Shown: in pieces, positions 23,706 to 37,400 of the stretch
Position numbering within the stretch: the stretch's first letter is position 1
Layout: each line of letters starts with the position of its first letter
NCBI GenBank assembly: GCA_914767715.1
Contig: OU612066.1
Coordinates: 13,955,001 to 14,019,000 of the forward strand
Length of the DNA stretch: 64,000 bases
Reading direction: 5' to 3'
DNA from: Membranipora membranacea
Taxonomy: Eukaryota > Bryozoa > Gymnolaemata > Cheilostomatida > Membraniporidae
The notes under the pieces: generated by a model
What the model saw: the letters and a program-made list of their open reading frames with translations, nothing else
Told to the model about the DNA's origin: nothing
The model's database searches: none
Position numbers and translations under genes: made by a program

Positions 23706-26700
23706 ATGCTTTTTTTTCGGCCAGATCAAAAAATAGATTTGCTTCTAACTAACCTCATAAGGAGGAGCAACTCCTGCTCATCTCGAATCTGCAGACCGTT
23801 TTGCTCTGCGGCTTTTCGTTCTCCGTCAGCATCCGTTTTAATTAGGGCCACTTTTGCTATAAAAAAACATGCCAAACGGCAGCATCGAAAAATTAAATCT
23901 CTGTTGGATTCTTATCAAACTCCGACCGGTTCAAGCTCTTATTGCCCTCATTCAACACGCCGAATATTGGAATCCTCGGATTAACAGGGGGGTCACATCG
24001 CTGACTTGAAACTCCAAAAATTATACCAAGGGAGGGTATCATGCTTTTTTTTCGGCCAGATCAAAAAATAGATTTGCTTCTAACTAACATCATAAGGAGG
24101 AGCAACTCCTGCTCATCTCGAATCTGCAGGCCGTTTGGCTCTGCGGTTTTTCGTTCTCCGTAAGCGTCCGTTTTAATTAGGGCCACTTTTGCTATAAAAA
24201 AAACATGCCAAACGGCATCATCGAAAAATTGAATCTCTGTTGGATTCTTATCAAACTCCGACCAGTTCAAGCTCTTATTGCCCTCATTCAACACGCCGAA
24301 TATTAGAATCCTCGGATTAACAGGGGGGTCACAACGCTGACATGAAAATCCAAAAATTATACCAAGGGAGGGTATCATGCTTTTTTTTCAGCCAGATCAA
24401 AATATAGATTTGCTTCTAACTAACCTCATAAGGTGGAGCAACTCCTGCTCATCTCGAATCTGCAGACCGTTTGGCTCTGCGGCTTTTCGTTCTCCGTCAG
24501 CGTCCGTTTTAATTAGGGCCACTTTTGCTATAAAAAAAACATGCCAAACGGCATCATCGAAAAATTAAATCTCTGTTGGATTCTTGTCAAACTCCGACCA
24601 GTTCAAGCTCTTATTGCCCTCATTCAACACGCCGAATATTGGAATCCTCAGATAAACAGGGGGGTCACAACGCTGACTTGAAAATCCAAAAATTATACCA
24701 AGGGAGAGTATCATGCTTTTTTTTCGGCCAGATCAAAAAATAGATCTACTTCTAACTAACCTCATAAGGAGGAGCAACTCCTGCTCCTCTTGAATCTGCA
24801 GACCGTTTGGCTCTGCGGCTTTTCATTCTCCGTCAGCGTCCGTTTTAATTAGGGCCACTTTTGCTATAAAAAAACATGCCAAACGGCAGCATCGAAAAAT
24901 TAAATCTCTGTTGGATTCTTATCAAACTCCGACCAGTTCAAGCTCTTATTGCCCTCATTCAACACGCCGAATATTGGAATCCTCGGATTAACAGGGGGGT
25001 CACAACGCTGAATTGAAAATCCAAAAATTATATCAAGGGAGGGTATCATGCTTTTTTTTCAGCCAGATCAAAAAATAGATTTGCTTCTAACTAACCTCAT
25101 AAGGAGGAGCAACTCCTGCTCATCTCGAATCTGCAGACCGTTTTGCTCTGCGGCTTTTCGTTCTCCGTCAGCGTCTGTTTCAATTAGGGCCACTTTTGCT
25201 ATAAAAAAACATGCCAAACGGCAGCATCGAAAAATTAAATCTCTGTTGGATTCTTATCAAACTCCGACCAGTTCAAGCTCTTATTGCCCTCATTCAACAC
25301 GCAGAATATTGGAATCCTCGGATTAACAGGGGGGTCACAACGCTGAATTGAAAATCCAAAAAATATACCAAGGGAGGGTATCATGCTTTTTTTTCGACCG
25401 GATCAAAAAATAGATTTGCTTCTAACTAACCTCATAAGGAGGAGCAACTCCTGCTCATCTCGAATCTGCAGACCGTTTGGCTCTGCGGCTTTTCGTTCTC
25501 CGTCAGCGTCCGTTTTAATTAGGGCCACTTTTGCAATAAAAAAACATGCCAAACGGCAGCATCGAAAAATTAAATCTCTGTTGGATTCTTATCAAACTCC
25601 TACCAGTTCAAGCTCTTATTGCCCTCATTCAACACGCCGAATATTGGAATCCTCAGATTAACAGGGGGGTCACAGCGCTGACTTGAAAATCCAAAAATGA
25701 AAGCAAGGGAGGGTATCATGCTTCTTTTTCGGCCAGATCAAAAAATAGATTTGCTTCTAACTAACCTCATAAGGAGGAGCAACTCCTGCTCATCTCGAAT
25801 CTGCAGACCGTTTGGCTCTGCGGCTTTTCGTTCTCCGTCAGCGTCCGTTTTAATTAGGGCCACTTTTGCAATAAAAAAACATGCCAAACGGCAGCATCGA
25901 AAAATTAAATCTCTGTTGGATTCTTATCAAACTCCTACCAGTTCAAGCTCTTATTGCCCTCATTCAACACGCCGAATATTGGAATCCTCGGATTAACAGG
26001 GGGGTCACAGCGCTGACTTGAAAATCCAAAAATGAAAGCAAGGGAGGGTATCATGCTTCTTTTTCGGCCAGATCAAAAAATAGATTTGCTTCTAACTAAC
26101 CTCATAAGGAGGAGCAAATCCTGCTCCTCTCAAATCTGCAGACCGTTTGGCTCTGCGGCTTTTCGTTCTCCATCAGCGTCCATTTTAATTAGGGCCACTT
26201 TTGCTATAAAAAAACATGCCAAACGGCAGCATTGAAAAATTAAATCTCTGTTGGATTCTTATCAAACTCCGACCAGTTCAAGCTCTTATTGCCCTCATTC
26301 AACACGCCGAATATTGGAATCCTCGGATTAACAGGGGGGTCACAACGCTGACTTGAAAATCCAAAAATTATACCAAGGGAGGGTATCATGCTTTTTTTTC
26401 GGCCAGATCAAAAAATAGATTTGCTTCTAACTAGCCTCATAAGGAGGGGCAACTCCTGCTCATCTCGAATCTGCAGACCGTTTTGCTCTGCGGCTTTTTT
26501 TTCTCCGTCAGCGTCCGTTTTAATTAGGGCCACTTTGGCTATAAAAAAACATGCCAAACGGCAGCATCGAAAAATTAAATCTCTGATGGATTCTTATCAA
26601 ACTCCGACCAGTTCAAGCTCTTATTGCCCTCATTCAACACGCAGAATATTGGAATCCTCGGATTAACAGGGGGGTCACAACGCTGACTTGAAAATCCAAA

Positions 26701-29403
26701 AATTATACCAAGGGAGGGTATCATGCTTTTTTTCGGCCAGATCAAAAAATACATTTGCTTCTAACTAACCTCATAAGGAGGAGCAACTCCTGCTCATCTC
26801 GAATCTGCAGACCGTTTGGCTCTGCGGCTTTTCGTTCTCCGTCAGCGTCCGTTTTAATTAGGGCCACTTTTGCTATAAAAAAACATGCCAAATGGCAGCA
26901 TCGAAAAATTAAATCTCTGTCGGATTCTTATCAAACTCCGACCAGTTCAAGCTCTTATTGCCCTCATTCAACACGCCGAATATTGGAATCCTCGGATTAA
27001 CAGGGGGGTCACATCGCTGACTTGAAAATCCAAAAATTATACCAAGGGAGGGTATCATGCTTTTTTTTCGGCCAGATCAAAATATAGATTTGCTTCTAAC
27101 TAACCTCATAAGGAGGAGCAACTCCTGCTCATCTCGAATCTGCAGACCGTTTGGCTCTGCGGCTTTTCGTTCTCCGTCAGCGTCCGTTTTAATTAGGGCC
27201 ACTTTTGCTATAAAAAAACATGCCAAACGGCAGCATCGAAAATTAAATCTCTGTTGGATTCTTATCAAACTCCGACCAGTTCAAGCTCTTATTGCCCTCA
27301 TTCAACACAACGAATATTGGAATCCTTGGATTAACAGGGGGGTCACAACGCTGACTTGAAAATCCAAAAATTATACCAAGGGAGGGTATCATGCTTTTTT
27401 TTCAGCCAGATCAAAATATAGATTTGCTTCTAACTAACCTCATAAGGAGGAGCAACTCCTGCTTATCTCGAATCTGCAGACCGTTTGGCTCTGCGGCTTT
27501 TCGTTCTCCGTCAGCGTCCGTTTTAATTAGGGCCACTTTTGCTATAAAAAAAAACATGCCAAACGGCATCATCGAAAAATTAAATCTCTGTTGGATTCTT
27601 GTCAAACTCCGACCAGTTCAAGCTCTTATTGCCCTCATTCAACACGCCGAATATTGGAATCCTCGGATTAACAGGGGGGTCACAACGCTGACTTGAAAAT
27701 CCAAAAATTATACCAAGGGAGGGTATCATGCTTTTTTTTCGGCCAGATCAAAAAATAGATTTGCTTCTAACTGACCTCATAAGGAGGAGCAACTCCTGCT
27801 CATCTCTAATCTGCAGACCGTTTGGCTCTGCGGCTTTTCGTTCTCCGTCAGCGTCCGCTTTAATTAGGGCCACTTTTGCTATAAAAAAACATGCCAAACG
27901 GCAGCATCGAAAAATTTAATCTCTGTTGGATTCTTATCAAACTTCGACCAGTTCAAGCTCTTATTGCCCTCATTCAACACGCCGAATATTGGAATCCTCT
28001 GATAAACAGGGGGGTCACAACGCTGACTTGAAAATCCAAAAATCATACCAAGGGAGAGTATCATGCTTTTTTTTCGGCCAGATCAAAAAATAGATCTACT
28101 TCTAACTAACCTCATAAGGAGGAGCAAATCCTGCTCCTCTTGAATCTGCAGACCGTTTGGCTCTGCGGCTTTTCATTCTCCGTCAGCGTCCGTTTTAATT
28201 AGGGCCACTTTTGCTATAAAAAAACATGCCAAACGGCAGCATCGAAAAATTAAATCTCTGTTGGATTCTTATCAAACTCCGACCAGTTCAAGCTCTTATT
28301 GCCCTCATTCAACACGCCGAATATTGGAATCATCGGATTAACAGGGGGGTCACAACGCTGACTTGAAAATCCAAAAATTATACCAAGGGAGGGTATCATG
28401 CTTTTTTTTCGGCCAGATCAAAAAATCGATTTGCTTCTAACTAACCACAAAAGGAGGAGCAACTCCTGCTCATCTCGAATCTGCAGACCGTTTGGCCCGG
28501 CGGCTTTTCGTTCTCCGACGGCGTCCGTTTTAATTAGGGCCACTTTTGCTATAAAAAAACTTGCCAAACGGCAGCATCGAAAAATTAAATCTCTGTTGGA
28601 TTCTTATCAAACTCCGACCAGTTCAAGCTCTTATTGCCCTCATTCAACACGCCGAATATTGGAATCCTCGGATTAACAGGGGGGTCACAACGCTGACTTG
28701 AAAATCCAAAAATTATACCAAGGGAGGGTATCATGCTTTTTTTTCGGCCAGATCAAAAAATAGATTTGCTTCTAACTAACCTCATAAGGAGGAGCAACTC
28801 CTGCTTATCTCGAATCTGCAGACCGTTTGGCTCTGCGGCTTTTTGTTCTCCGTCAGCGTCCGTTTTAATTAGGGCCACTTTTGCTATAAAAAAACATGCC
28901 AAACGGCAGCATCGAAAAGTTAAATCTCTGTTGCATTCTTATCAAACTCCGACCAGTTCAAGCTCTTATTGCCCTCATTGAACACGCCGAATATTGGAAT
29001 CCTCGGATTAACAGGGGGGTCACATCGCTGACTTGAAACTCCAAAAATTATACCAAGGGAGGGTATCATGCTTTTTTTTCGGCCAGATCAAAAAATAGAT
29101 TTGCTTCTAACTAACATCATAAAGAGGAGCAACTCCTGCTCATCTCGAATCTGCAGGCCCTTTGGCTCTGCGGTTTTTTCGTTCTCCGTCAGCGTCCGTT
29201 TTAATTAGGGCCACTTTTGCTATAAAAAAACATGCCAAACGGCAGCATCGAAAAATTAAATCTCTGTTGGATTCTTATCAAACTCCGACCAGTTCAAGCT
29301 CTTATTGCCCTCATTCAACACGCCGAATATTGGAATCCTCGGATTAACAGGGGGGTCACAACGCTGACTTGAAAATCCAAAAATTATACCAAGGGAGGGT
29401 ATC
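23706..29403 (+). repeat. HOR copy D: T10-T20 followed by T1-T6
   Basis: The monomer starts are 23706 T10, 24041 T11, 24377 T12, 24713 T13, 25048 T14, 25383 T15, 25718 T16, 26053 T17, 26388 T18, 26723 T19, 27057 T20, 27391 T1, 27728 T2, 28063 T3, 28398 T4, 28733 T5 and 29068 T6/T13. The offset to copy B is 13,409 bp up to T16 and 13,744 bp from T18 on. The 335-bp jump is exactly the extra monomer T17 (26053: CTCTCAAATCTG, GCGTCCATTTT, AGCATTGAAAAATT). This is the only run here in which T10-T20 is unbroken, so it anchors the inferred 20-type order. It ends in a T6/T13 chimera. Confidence 0.9.
29068..29403 (+). repeat. Chimeric monomer T6/T13 (exchange junction)
   Basis: The left part has the T6 markers CATCATAAAGAGG, CAGGCCCTTTGG and GGTTTTTTCG. 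The right part has the seven-A run, GGCAGCATCGAAAAATTAAA and GCTGACTTGAAAATCC, as in T13 at 21698. The previous monomer is T5 and the next is T14. The exchange lies between about 29182 and 29230. It deletes T7-T12 from this HOR copy. Confidence 0.87.
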
Positions 29404-32400
29404 ATGCTTTTTTTTCAGCCAGATCAAAAAATAGATTTGCTTCTAACTAACCTCATAAGGAGGAGCAACTCCTGCTCATCTCGAATCTGCAGACCGTTTT
29501 GCTCTGCGGCTTTTCGTTCTCCGTCAGCGTCTGTTTCAATTAGGGCCACTTTTGCTGTAAAAAAACATGCCAAACGGCAGCATCGAAAAATTAAATCTCT
29601 GTTGGATTCTTATCAAACTCCGACCAGTTCAAGCTCTTATTGCCCTCATTCAACACGCAGAATATTGGAATCCTCGGATTAACAGGGGGGTCACAACGCT
29701 GACTTGAAAATCCAAAAAATATACCAAGGGAGGGTATCATGCTTTTTTTTCGACCGGATCAAAAAATAGATTTGCTTCTAACTAACCTCATAAGGAGGAG
29801 CAACTCCTGCTCATCTCGAATCTGCAGACCGTTTGGCTCTGCGGCTTTTCGTTCTCCGTCAGCGTCCGTTTTAATTAGGGCCACTTTTGCAATAAAAAAA
29901 CATGCCAAACGGCAGCATCGAAAAATTAAATCTCTGTTGGATTCTTATCAAACTCCTACCAGTTCAAGCTCTTATTGCCCTCATTCAACACGCCGAATAT
30001 TGGAATCCTCGGATTAACAGGGGGGTCACAGCGCTGACTTGAAAATCCAAAAATGAAAGCAAGGGAGGGTATCATGCTTCTTTTTCGGCCAGATCAAAAA
30101 ATAGATTTGCTTCTAACTAACCTCATAAGGAGGAGCACTCCTGCTCATCTCGAATCTGCAGACCGTTTGGCTCTGCGGCTTTTCGTTCTCCGTCAGCGTC
30201 CGTTTTAATTAGGGCCACTTTTGCAATAAAAAAACATGCCAAACGGCAGCATCGAAAAATTAAATCTCTGTTGGATTCTTATCAAACTCCTACCAGTTCA
30301 AGCTCTTATTGCCCTCATTCAACACGCCGAATATTGGAATCCTCGGATTAACAGGGGGGTCACAGCGCTGACTTGAAAATCCAAAAATGAAAGCAAGGGA
30401 GGGTATCATGCTTCTTTTTCGGCCAGATCAAAAAATACATTTGCTTCTAACTAACCTCATAAGGAGGAGCAAATCCTGCTCCTCTCAAATCTGCAGACCG
30501 TTTGGCTCTGCGGCTTTTCGTTCTCCGTCAGCGTCCATTTTAATTAGGGCCACTTTTGCTATAAAAAAACATGCCAAACGGCAGCATTGAAAAATTAAAT
30601 CTCTGTTGGATTCTTATCAAACTCCGACCAGTTCAAGCTCTTATTGCCCTCATTCAACACGCCGAATATTGGAATCCTCGGATTAACAGGGGGGTCACAA
30701 CGCTGACTTGAAAATCCAAAAATTATACCAAGGGAGGGTATCATGCTTTTTTTTCGGCCAGATCAAAAAATAGATTTGCTTCTAACTAGCCTCATAAGGA
30801 GGGGCAACTCCTGCTCATCTCGAATCTGCAGACCGTTTTGCTCTGCGGCTTTTTTTTCTCCGTCAGCGTCCGTTTTAATTAGGGCCACTTTGGCTATAAA
30901 AAAACATGCCAAACGGCAGCATCGAAAAATTAAATCTCTGTCGGATTCTTATCAAACTCCGACCAGTTCAAGCTCTTATTGCCCTCATTCAACACGCCGA
31001 ATATTGGAATCCTCGGATTAACAGGGGGGTCACAACGCTGACTTGAAAATCCAAAAATTATACCAAGGGAGGGTATCATGCTTTTTTTTCGGCCAGATCA
31101 AAATATAGATTTGCTTCTAACTAACCTCATAAGGAGGAGCAACTCCTGCTCATCTCGAATCTGCAGACCGTTTGGCTCTGCGGCTTTTCGTTCTCCGTCA
31201 GCGTCCGTTTTAATTAGGGCCACTTTTGCTATAAAAAAACATGCCAAACGGCAGCATCGAAAATTAAATCTCTGTTGGATTCTTATCAAACTCCGACCAG
31301 TTCAAGCTCTTATTGCCCTCATTCAACACGCCGAATATTGGAATCCTCGGATTAACAGGGGGGTCACAACGCTGACTTGAAAATCCAAAAATTATACCAA
31401 GGGAGGGTATCATGCTTTTTTTTCGGCCAGATCAAAAAATAGATTTGCTTCTTACTAGCCTCATAAGGAGGGGCAACTCCTGCTCATCTCGAATCTGCAG
31501 ACCGTTTTGCTCTGCGGCTTTTTTTTCTCCGTCAGCGTCCGTTTTAATTAGGGCCACTTTGGCTATAAAAAAACATGCCAAACGGCAGCATCGAAAAATT
31601 AAATCTCTGATGGATTCTTATCAAACTCCGACCAGTTCAAGCTCTTATTGCCCTCATTCAACACGCAGAATATTGGAATCCTCGGATTAACAGGGGGGTC
31701 ACAACGCTGACTTGAAAATCCAAAAATTATACCAAGGGAGGGTATCATGCTTTTTTTTCGGCCAGATCAAAAAATACATTTGCTTCTAACTAACCTCATA
31801 AGGAGGAGCAACTCCTGCTCATCTCGAATCTGCAGACCGTTTGGCTCTGCGGCTTTTCGTTCTCCGTCAGCGTCCGTTTTAATTAGGGCCACTTTTGCTA
31901 TAAAAAAACATGCCAAATGGCAGCATCGAAAAATTAAATCTCTGTCGGATTCTTATCAAACTCCGACCAGTTCAAGCTCTTATTGCCCTCATTCAACACG
32001 CCGAATATTGGAATCCTCGGATTAACAGGGGGGTCACAACGCTGACTTGAAAATCCAAAAATTATACCAAGGGAGGGTATCATGCTTTTTTTTCGGCCAG
32101 ATCAAAATATAGATTTGCTTCTAACTAACCTCATAAGGAGGAGCAACTCCTGCTCATCTCGAATCTGCAGACCGTTTGGCTCTGCGGCTTTTCGTTCTCC
32201 GTCAGCGTCCGTTTTAATTAGGGCTACTTTTGCTATAAAAAAACATGCCAAACGGCAGCATCGAAAATTAAATCTCTGTTGGATTCTTATCAAACTCCGA
32301 CCAGTTCAAGCTCTTATTGCCCTCATTCAACACGCCGAATATTGGAATCCTCGGATTAACAGGGGGGTCACAACGCTGACTTGAAAATCCAAAAATTATA

Positions 32401-32415
32401 CCAAGGGAGGGTATC
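29404..32415 (+). repeat. Shortened HOR copy E: T14-T20 with T18-T20 repeated
   Basis: The monomer starts are 29404 T14, 29739 T15, 30074 T16, 30408 T17, 30743 T18/T19, 31078 T20, 31412 T18, 31747 T19 and 32082 T20. The first four match 22033-23370 at offset 7,371 bp, including the one-base loss in the T16 hairpin near 30135. Monomer 30743 has the T18 left half (CTAGCCTC, GGGGCAACTCC, a long T run before CTCCG) and a T19-like right half (CTGTCGGATTC), so one monomer is missing there. A normal T18-T19-T20 trio follows. T19 at 31747 has the full eight-T run, unlike 12979, 18680 and 26723. Confidence 0.87.
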
Positions 32416-34426
32416 ATTGCTTTTTTTTCGGCCAGATCAAAAAATAGATTTGCTTCTAACTAACATCATAATGAGGAGCAACTCCTGCTCATCTCGAATC
32501 TGCAGACCGTTTGGCTCTGCGGCTTTTCGTTCTCCGTCAGCGTCCGTTTTAATTAGGGCCACTTTTGCTATAAAAAAAACATGCCAAACGGCATCATCGG
32601 AAAATTAAATCTCTGTTGGATTCTTATCAAACTCCGACCAGTTCAAGCTCTTATTGACCTCATTCAACACGCCGAATATTGGAATACTCGGATTAACAGG
32701 GGGTCACAACGCTGACTTGAAAATCCAAAAATTATACCAAGGGAGGGTATCATGCTTTTTTTTCGGCCAGATCAAACAATAGATTTGCTTCTAACTAACC
32801 TCATCAGGAGGAGCAACTCCTGCTCATCTCGAATCTGCAGACCGTTTTGCTCTGCGGCTTTTCGTTCTCCGTAAGCGTCCGTTTTAATTAGGGCCACTTT
32901 TGATATAAAAAAAATGCCAAACGGCAGCATCGAAAAATTAAATCTCTGTTGGATTCTTATCAAACTCCGACCAGTTCAAGCTCTTATTGCCCTCATTCAA
33001 CACGCAGAATATTGGAATCCTCGGATTAACAGGGGGGTCACAACGCTGACTTGAATATCCAAAAATTATACCAAGGGAGGGTATCATGCTTTTTTTTCGG
33101 CCAGATCAAAAAATAGATCTACTTCTAACTAACCTCATAAGGAGGAGCAACTCCTGCTCCTCTTGAATCTGCAGACCGTTTGGCTCTGCGGCTTTTCGTT
33201 CTCCGTCAGCGTCCGTTTTAATTAGGGCCACTTTTGCTATAAAAAAACATGCCAAACGGCAGCATCGAAAATTAAATCTCTGTTGGATTCTTATCAAACT
33301 CCGACCAGTTCAAGCTCTTATTGCCCTCATTCAACACAACGAATATTGGAATCCTTGGATTAACAGGGGGGTCACAACGCTGACTTGAAAATCCAAAAAT
33401 TATACCAAGGGAGGGTATCATGCTTTTTTTTCAGCCAGATCAAAATATAGATTTGCTTCTAACTAACCTCATAAGGAGGAGCAACTCCTGCTTATCTCGA
33501 ATCTGCAGACCGTTTGGCTCTGCGGCTTTTCGTTCTCCGTCAGCGTCCGTTTTAATTAGGGCCACTTTTGCTATAAAAAAAAACATGCCAAACGGCATCA
33601 TCGAAAAATTAAATCTCTGTTGGATTCTTGTCAAACTCCGACCAGTTCAAGCTCTTATTGCCCTCATTCAACACGCCGAATATTGGAATCCTCGGATTAA
33701 CAGGGGGGTCACAACGCTGACTTGAAAATCCAAAAATTATACCAAGGGAGGGTATCATGCTTTTTTTTCGGCCAGATCAAAAAATAGATTTGCTTCTAAC
33801 TGACCTCATAAGGAGGAGCAACTCCTGCTCATCTCGAATCTGCAGACCGTTTGGCTCTGCGGCTTTTCGTTCTCCGTCAGCGTCCGCTTTAATTAGGGCC
33901 ACTTTTGCTATAAAAAAACATGCCAAACGGCAGCATCGAAAAATTTAATCTCTGTTGGATTCTTATCAAACTTCGACCAGTTCAAGCTCTTATTGCCCTC
34001 ATTCAACACGCCGAATATTGGAATCCTCTGATAAACAGGGGGGTCACAACGCTGACTTGAAAATCCAAAAATCATACCAAGGGAGAGTATCATGCTTTTT
34101 TTTCGGCCAGATCAAAAAATAGATCTACTTCTAACTAACCTCATAAGGAGGAGCAACTCCTGCTCATCTTGAATCTGCAGACCGTTTGGCTCTGCGGCTT
34201 TTCATTCTCCGTCAGCGTCCGTTTTAATTAGGGCCACTTTTGCTATAAAAAAACATGCCAAATGGCAGCATCGAAAAATTAAATCTCTGTCGGATTCTGA
34301 TCAAACTCCGACCAGTTCAAGCTCTTATTGCCCTCATTCAACACGCCGAATATTGGAATCCTCGGATTAACAGGGGGGTCACACCGCTGACTTGAAAATC
34401 CAAAAATTATACCAACGGAGGGTATC
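32416..34426 (+). repeat. Transition zone mixing T- and V-type monomers
   Basis: The monomer starts are 32416, 32752, 33086, 33420, 33757 and 34092. Monomer 32416 has an extra T in the phasing motif (ATTGC), begins like V13 (CATCATAATGAGG) and ends like V1 (GGCATCATCGGAAAA). Monomer 32752 is V2-like (CAAACAATAG, TTTTGATATAAAA). Monomer 33086 starts like T3 or T13 (AGATCTAC, CTCCTCTTGAATC) and ends like T20 (ATCGAAAATTAAATC, CACAACGAAT), leading correctly to T1 (33420) and T2 (33757). Monomer 34092 begins as T3 and ends with markers of V12 and V13 (TCGGATTCTGATC, CACACCGCTG, ACCAACGGAGG). The two repertoires were joined by several exchanges rather than at one sharp border. Confidence 0.82.
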
Positions 34427-37400
34427 ATGCTTTTTTTTCGGCCAGATCAAAAAATAGATTTGCTTCTAACTAACATCATAAGGAGGAGCAACTCCTGCTC
34501 ATCTCGAATCTGCAGACCGTTTGGCTCTGCGGCTTTTCGTTCTCCGTCAGCGTCCGTTTTAATTAGGGCCACTTTTGCTATAAAAAAAACATGCCAAACG
34601 GCATCATCGGAAAATTAAATCTCTGTTGGATTCTTATCAAACTCCGACCAGTTCAAGCTCTTATTGCCCTCATTCAACACGCCGAATATTGGAATCCTCG
34701 GATTAACAGGGGGGTCATAACGCTGACTTGAAAATCCAAAAATTATACCAAGGGAGGGTATCATGCTTTTTTTTCGGCCAGATCAAACAATAGATTTGCT
34801 TCTAACTAACCTCATAAGGAGGAGCAACTCCTGCTCATCTCGAATCTGTAGACCGTTTTGCTCTGCGGCTTTTCGTTCTCCGTTAGCGTCCGTTTTAATT
34901 AGGGCCACTTTTGATATAAAAAAAAATGCCAAACGGCAGCATCGAAAAATTAAATCTCTGTTGGATTCTTATCAAACTCCGACCAGTTCAAGCTCTTATT
35001 GCCCTCATTCAACACGCAGAATATTGGAATCCTCGGATTAACAGGGGGGTCACAACGCTGACTTGAAAATCCAAAAATTATACCAAGGGAGGGTATCATG
35101 CTTTTTTTTCGGCCAGATCAAAAAATAGATTTGCTTCTAACTAACCTCATAAGGAGGAATAACTCCTGCTCATCTCGAATCTGCAGACCGTTTGGCTCTG
35201 CGGCTTTTCGTTCTCCGTCAGCGTCCACTTTAATTAGGGCCACTTTTGCTATAAAAAAACATGCCAAACGGCAGCATCGAGAAATTTAATCTCTGTTGGA
35301 TTCTTATCAAACTTCGACCAGTTCAAGCTCTTATTGCCCTCATTCAACACGCCGAATATTGGAATCCTCGGATAAACAGGGGGGTCACAACGCTGACTTG
35401 AAAATCCAAAAATTATACCAAGGGAGGGTATCATGCTTTTTTTTCGACCGGATCAAAAAATAGATTTGCTTCTAACTAACCTCATAAGGAGGAGCAACTC
35501 CTGCTTATCTCGAATCTGCAGACCGTTTGGCTCTGCGGCTTTTCGTTCTCCGTCAGCGTCCGTTTTAATTATGGCCACTTTTGCAATAAAAAAACATGCC
35601 AAACGGCAGCATCGAAAAATTAAATCTCTGTTGGATTCTTATCAAACTCCTACCAGTTCAAGCTCTTATTGCCCTCATTCAACACGCCGAATATTGGAAT
35701 CCTCGGATTAACAGGGGGGTCACAGCGCTGACTTGAAAATCCAAAAATGATACCAAGGGAGGGTATCATGCTTCTTTTTCGGCCAGATCAAAAAATAGAT
35801 TTGCTTCTAACTAACGTCATAAGGAGGAGCAACTCCTGCTCATCTCGAATCTGCAGACAGTTTGGCTCTGTGGCTTTTCGTTCTCCGTCAGCGTCCGTTT
35901 TAATTAGGGCCTTTTTTGCTATAAAAAAACATGCCAAACGGCAGCATCGAAAAATTAAATCTCTGTTGGATTCTTATCAAACTTCGACCAGTTCAAGCTC
36001 TTATTGCCCTCATTCAACACGCCGAATATTGGAATCCTCGGATAAACAGGGGGGTCACAACGCTGACTTGAAAATCCAAAAATTATACCAAGGGAGGGTA
36101 TCATGCTTTTTTTTCGGCCAGATCAAAAAATAGATCTACTTCTAACTAACCTCATAAGGAGGAGCAACTCCTGCTCCTCTCAAATCTGCAGACCGTTTGG
36201 CTCTGCGGCTTTTCGTTCTCCGTCAGCGTCCATTTTAATTAGGGCCACTTTTGCTATAAAAAAACATGCCAAACGGCAGCATCGAAAAATTAAATCTCTG
36301 TTGGATTCTTAACAAACTCCGACCAGTCCAAGCTCTTATTGCCCTCATTCAACACGCCGAATATTGGAATCCTCGGATTAACAAGGGCGTCACAACGCTG
36401 ACTTGAAAATCCAAAAATTATACCAAGGGAGGGTATCATGCTTTTTTTTCGGCCAGATCAAAAAATAGATTTGCTTCTAACTAACATCATAAGGAGGAGC
36501 AACTCCTGCTCATCTCGAATCTGCAGACCGTTTGGCTCTGCGGCTTTTCGTTCTCCGTCAGCGTCCGTTTTAATTAGGGCCACTTTTGCTATAAAAAAAC
36601 ATGCCAAACGGCAGCTTTGAAAAATTAAATCTCTGTTGGATTCCTATCAAACTCCGACCAGTTCAAGCTCTTATTGCCCTCATTCAACACGCCGAATATT
36701 GGAATCCTCGGATTAACAGGGGGGTCACAACGCTGACTTGAAAATCCAAAAATTATACCAAGGGAGGGTATCATGCTTTTTTTTCGGCCAGATCAAAAAA
36801 TAGATTTGCTTCTAACTAACCTCATAAGGAGGGGCAACTCCTGCTCATCTCGAATCTGCAGACCGTTTTGCTCTGCGGCTTTTTTTTCTCCGTCAGCGTC
36901 CGTTTTAATTAGGGCCACTTTGGCTATAAAAAAACATGCCAAACGGCAGCATCGAGAAATTTAATCTCTGTTGGATTCTTATCAAACTTCGACCAGTTCA
37001 AGCTCTTATTGCCCTCATTCAACACGCCGAATATTGGAATCCTCGGATAAACAGGGGGGTCACAACACTGACTTGAAAATCCAAAAATTATACCAAGGGA
37101 GAGTATCATGCTTTTTTTTCGGCCAGATAAAAAAATAGATCTACTTCTAACTAATCTCCTAAGGAGGAGCAACTCCTGCTCCTCTTGAATCTGCAGACCG
37201 TTTGGCTCTGCGGCTTTTCGTTCTCCGTCAGCGTCCGTTTTAATTAGGGCCACCATTGCTATAAAAAAACATGCCAAACGGCAGCATCGAAAAATTAAAT
37301 CTCTGTTGGATTCTTATCAAACTCCGACCAGTTCAAGCTCTTATTGCCCTCATTCAACACGCCGAATATTGGAATCCTCGGATTAACAGGGGGGTCACAA

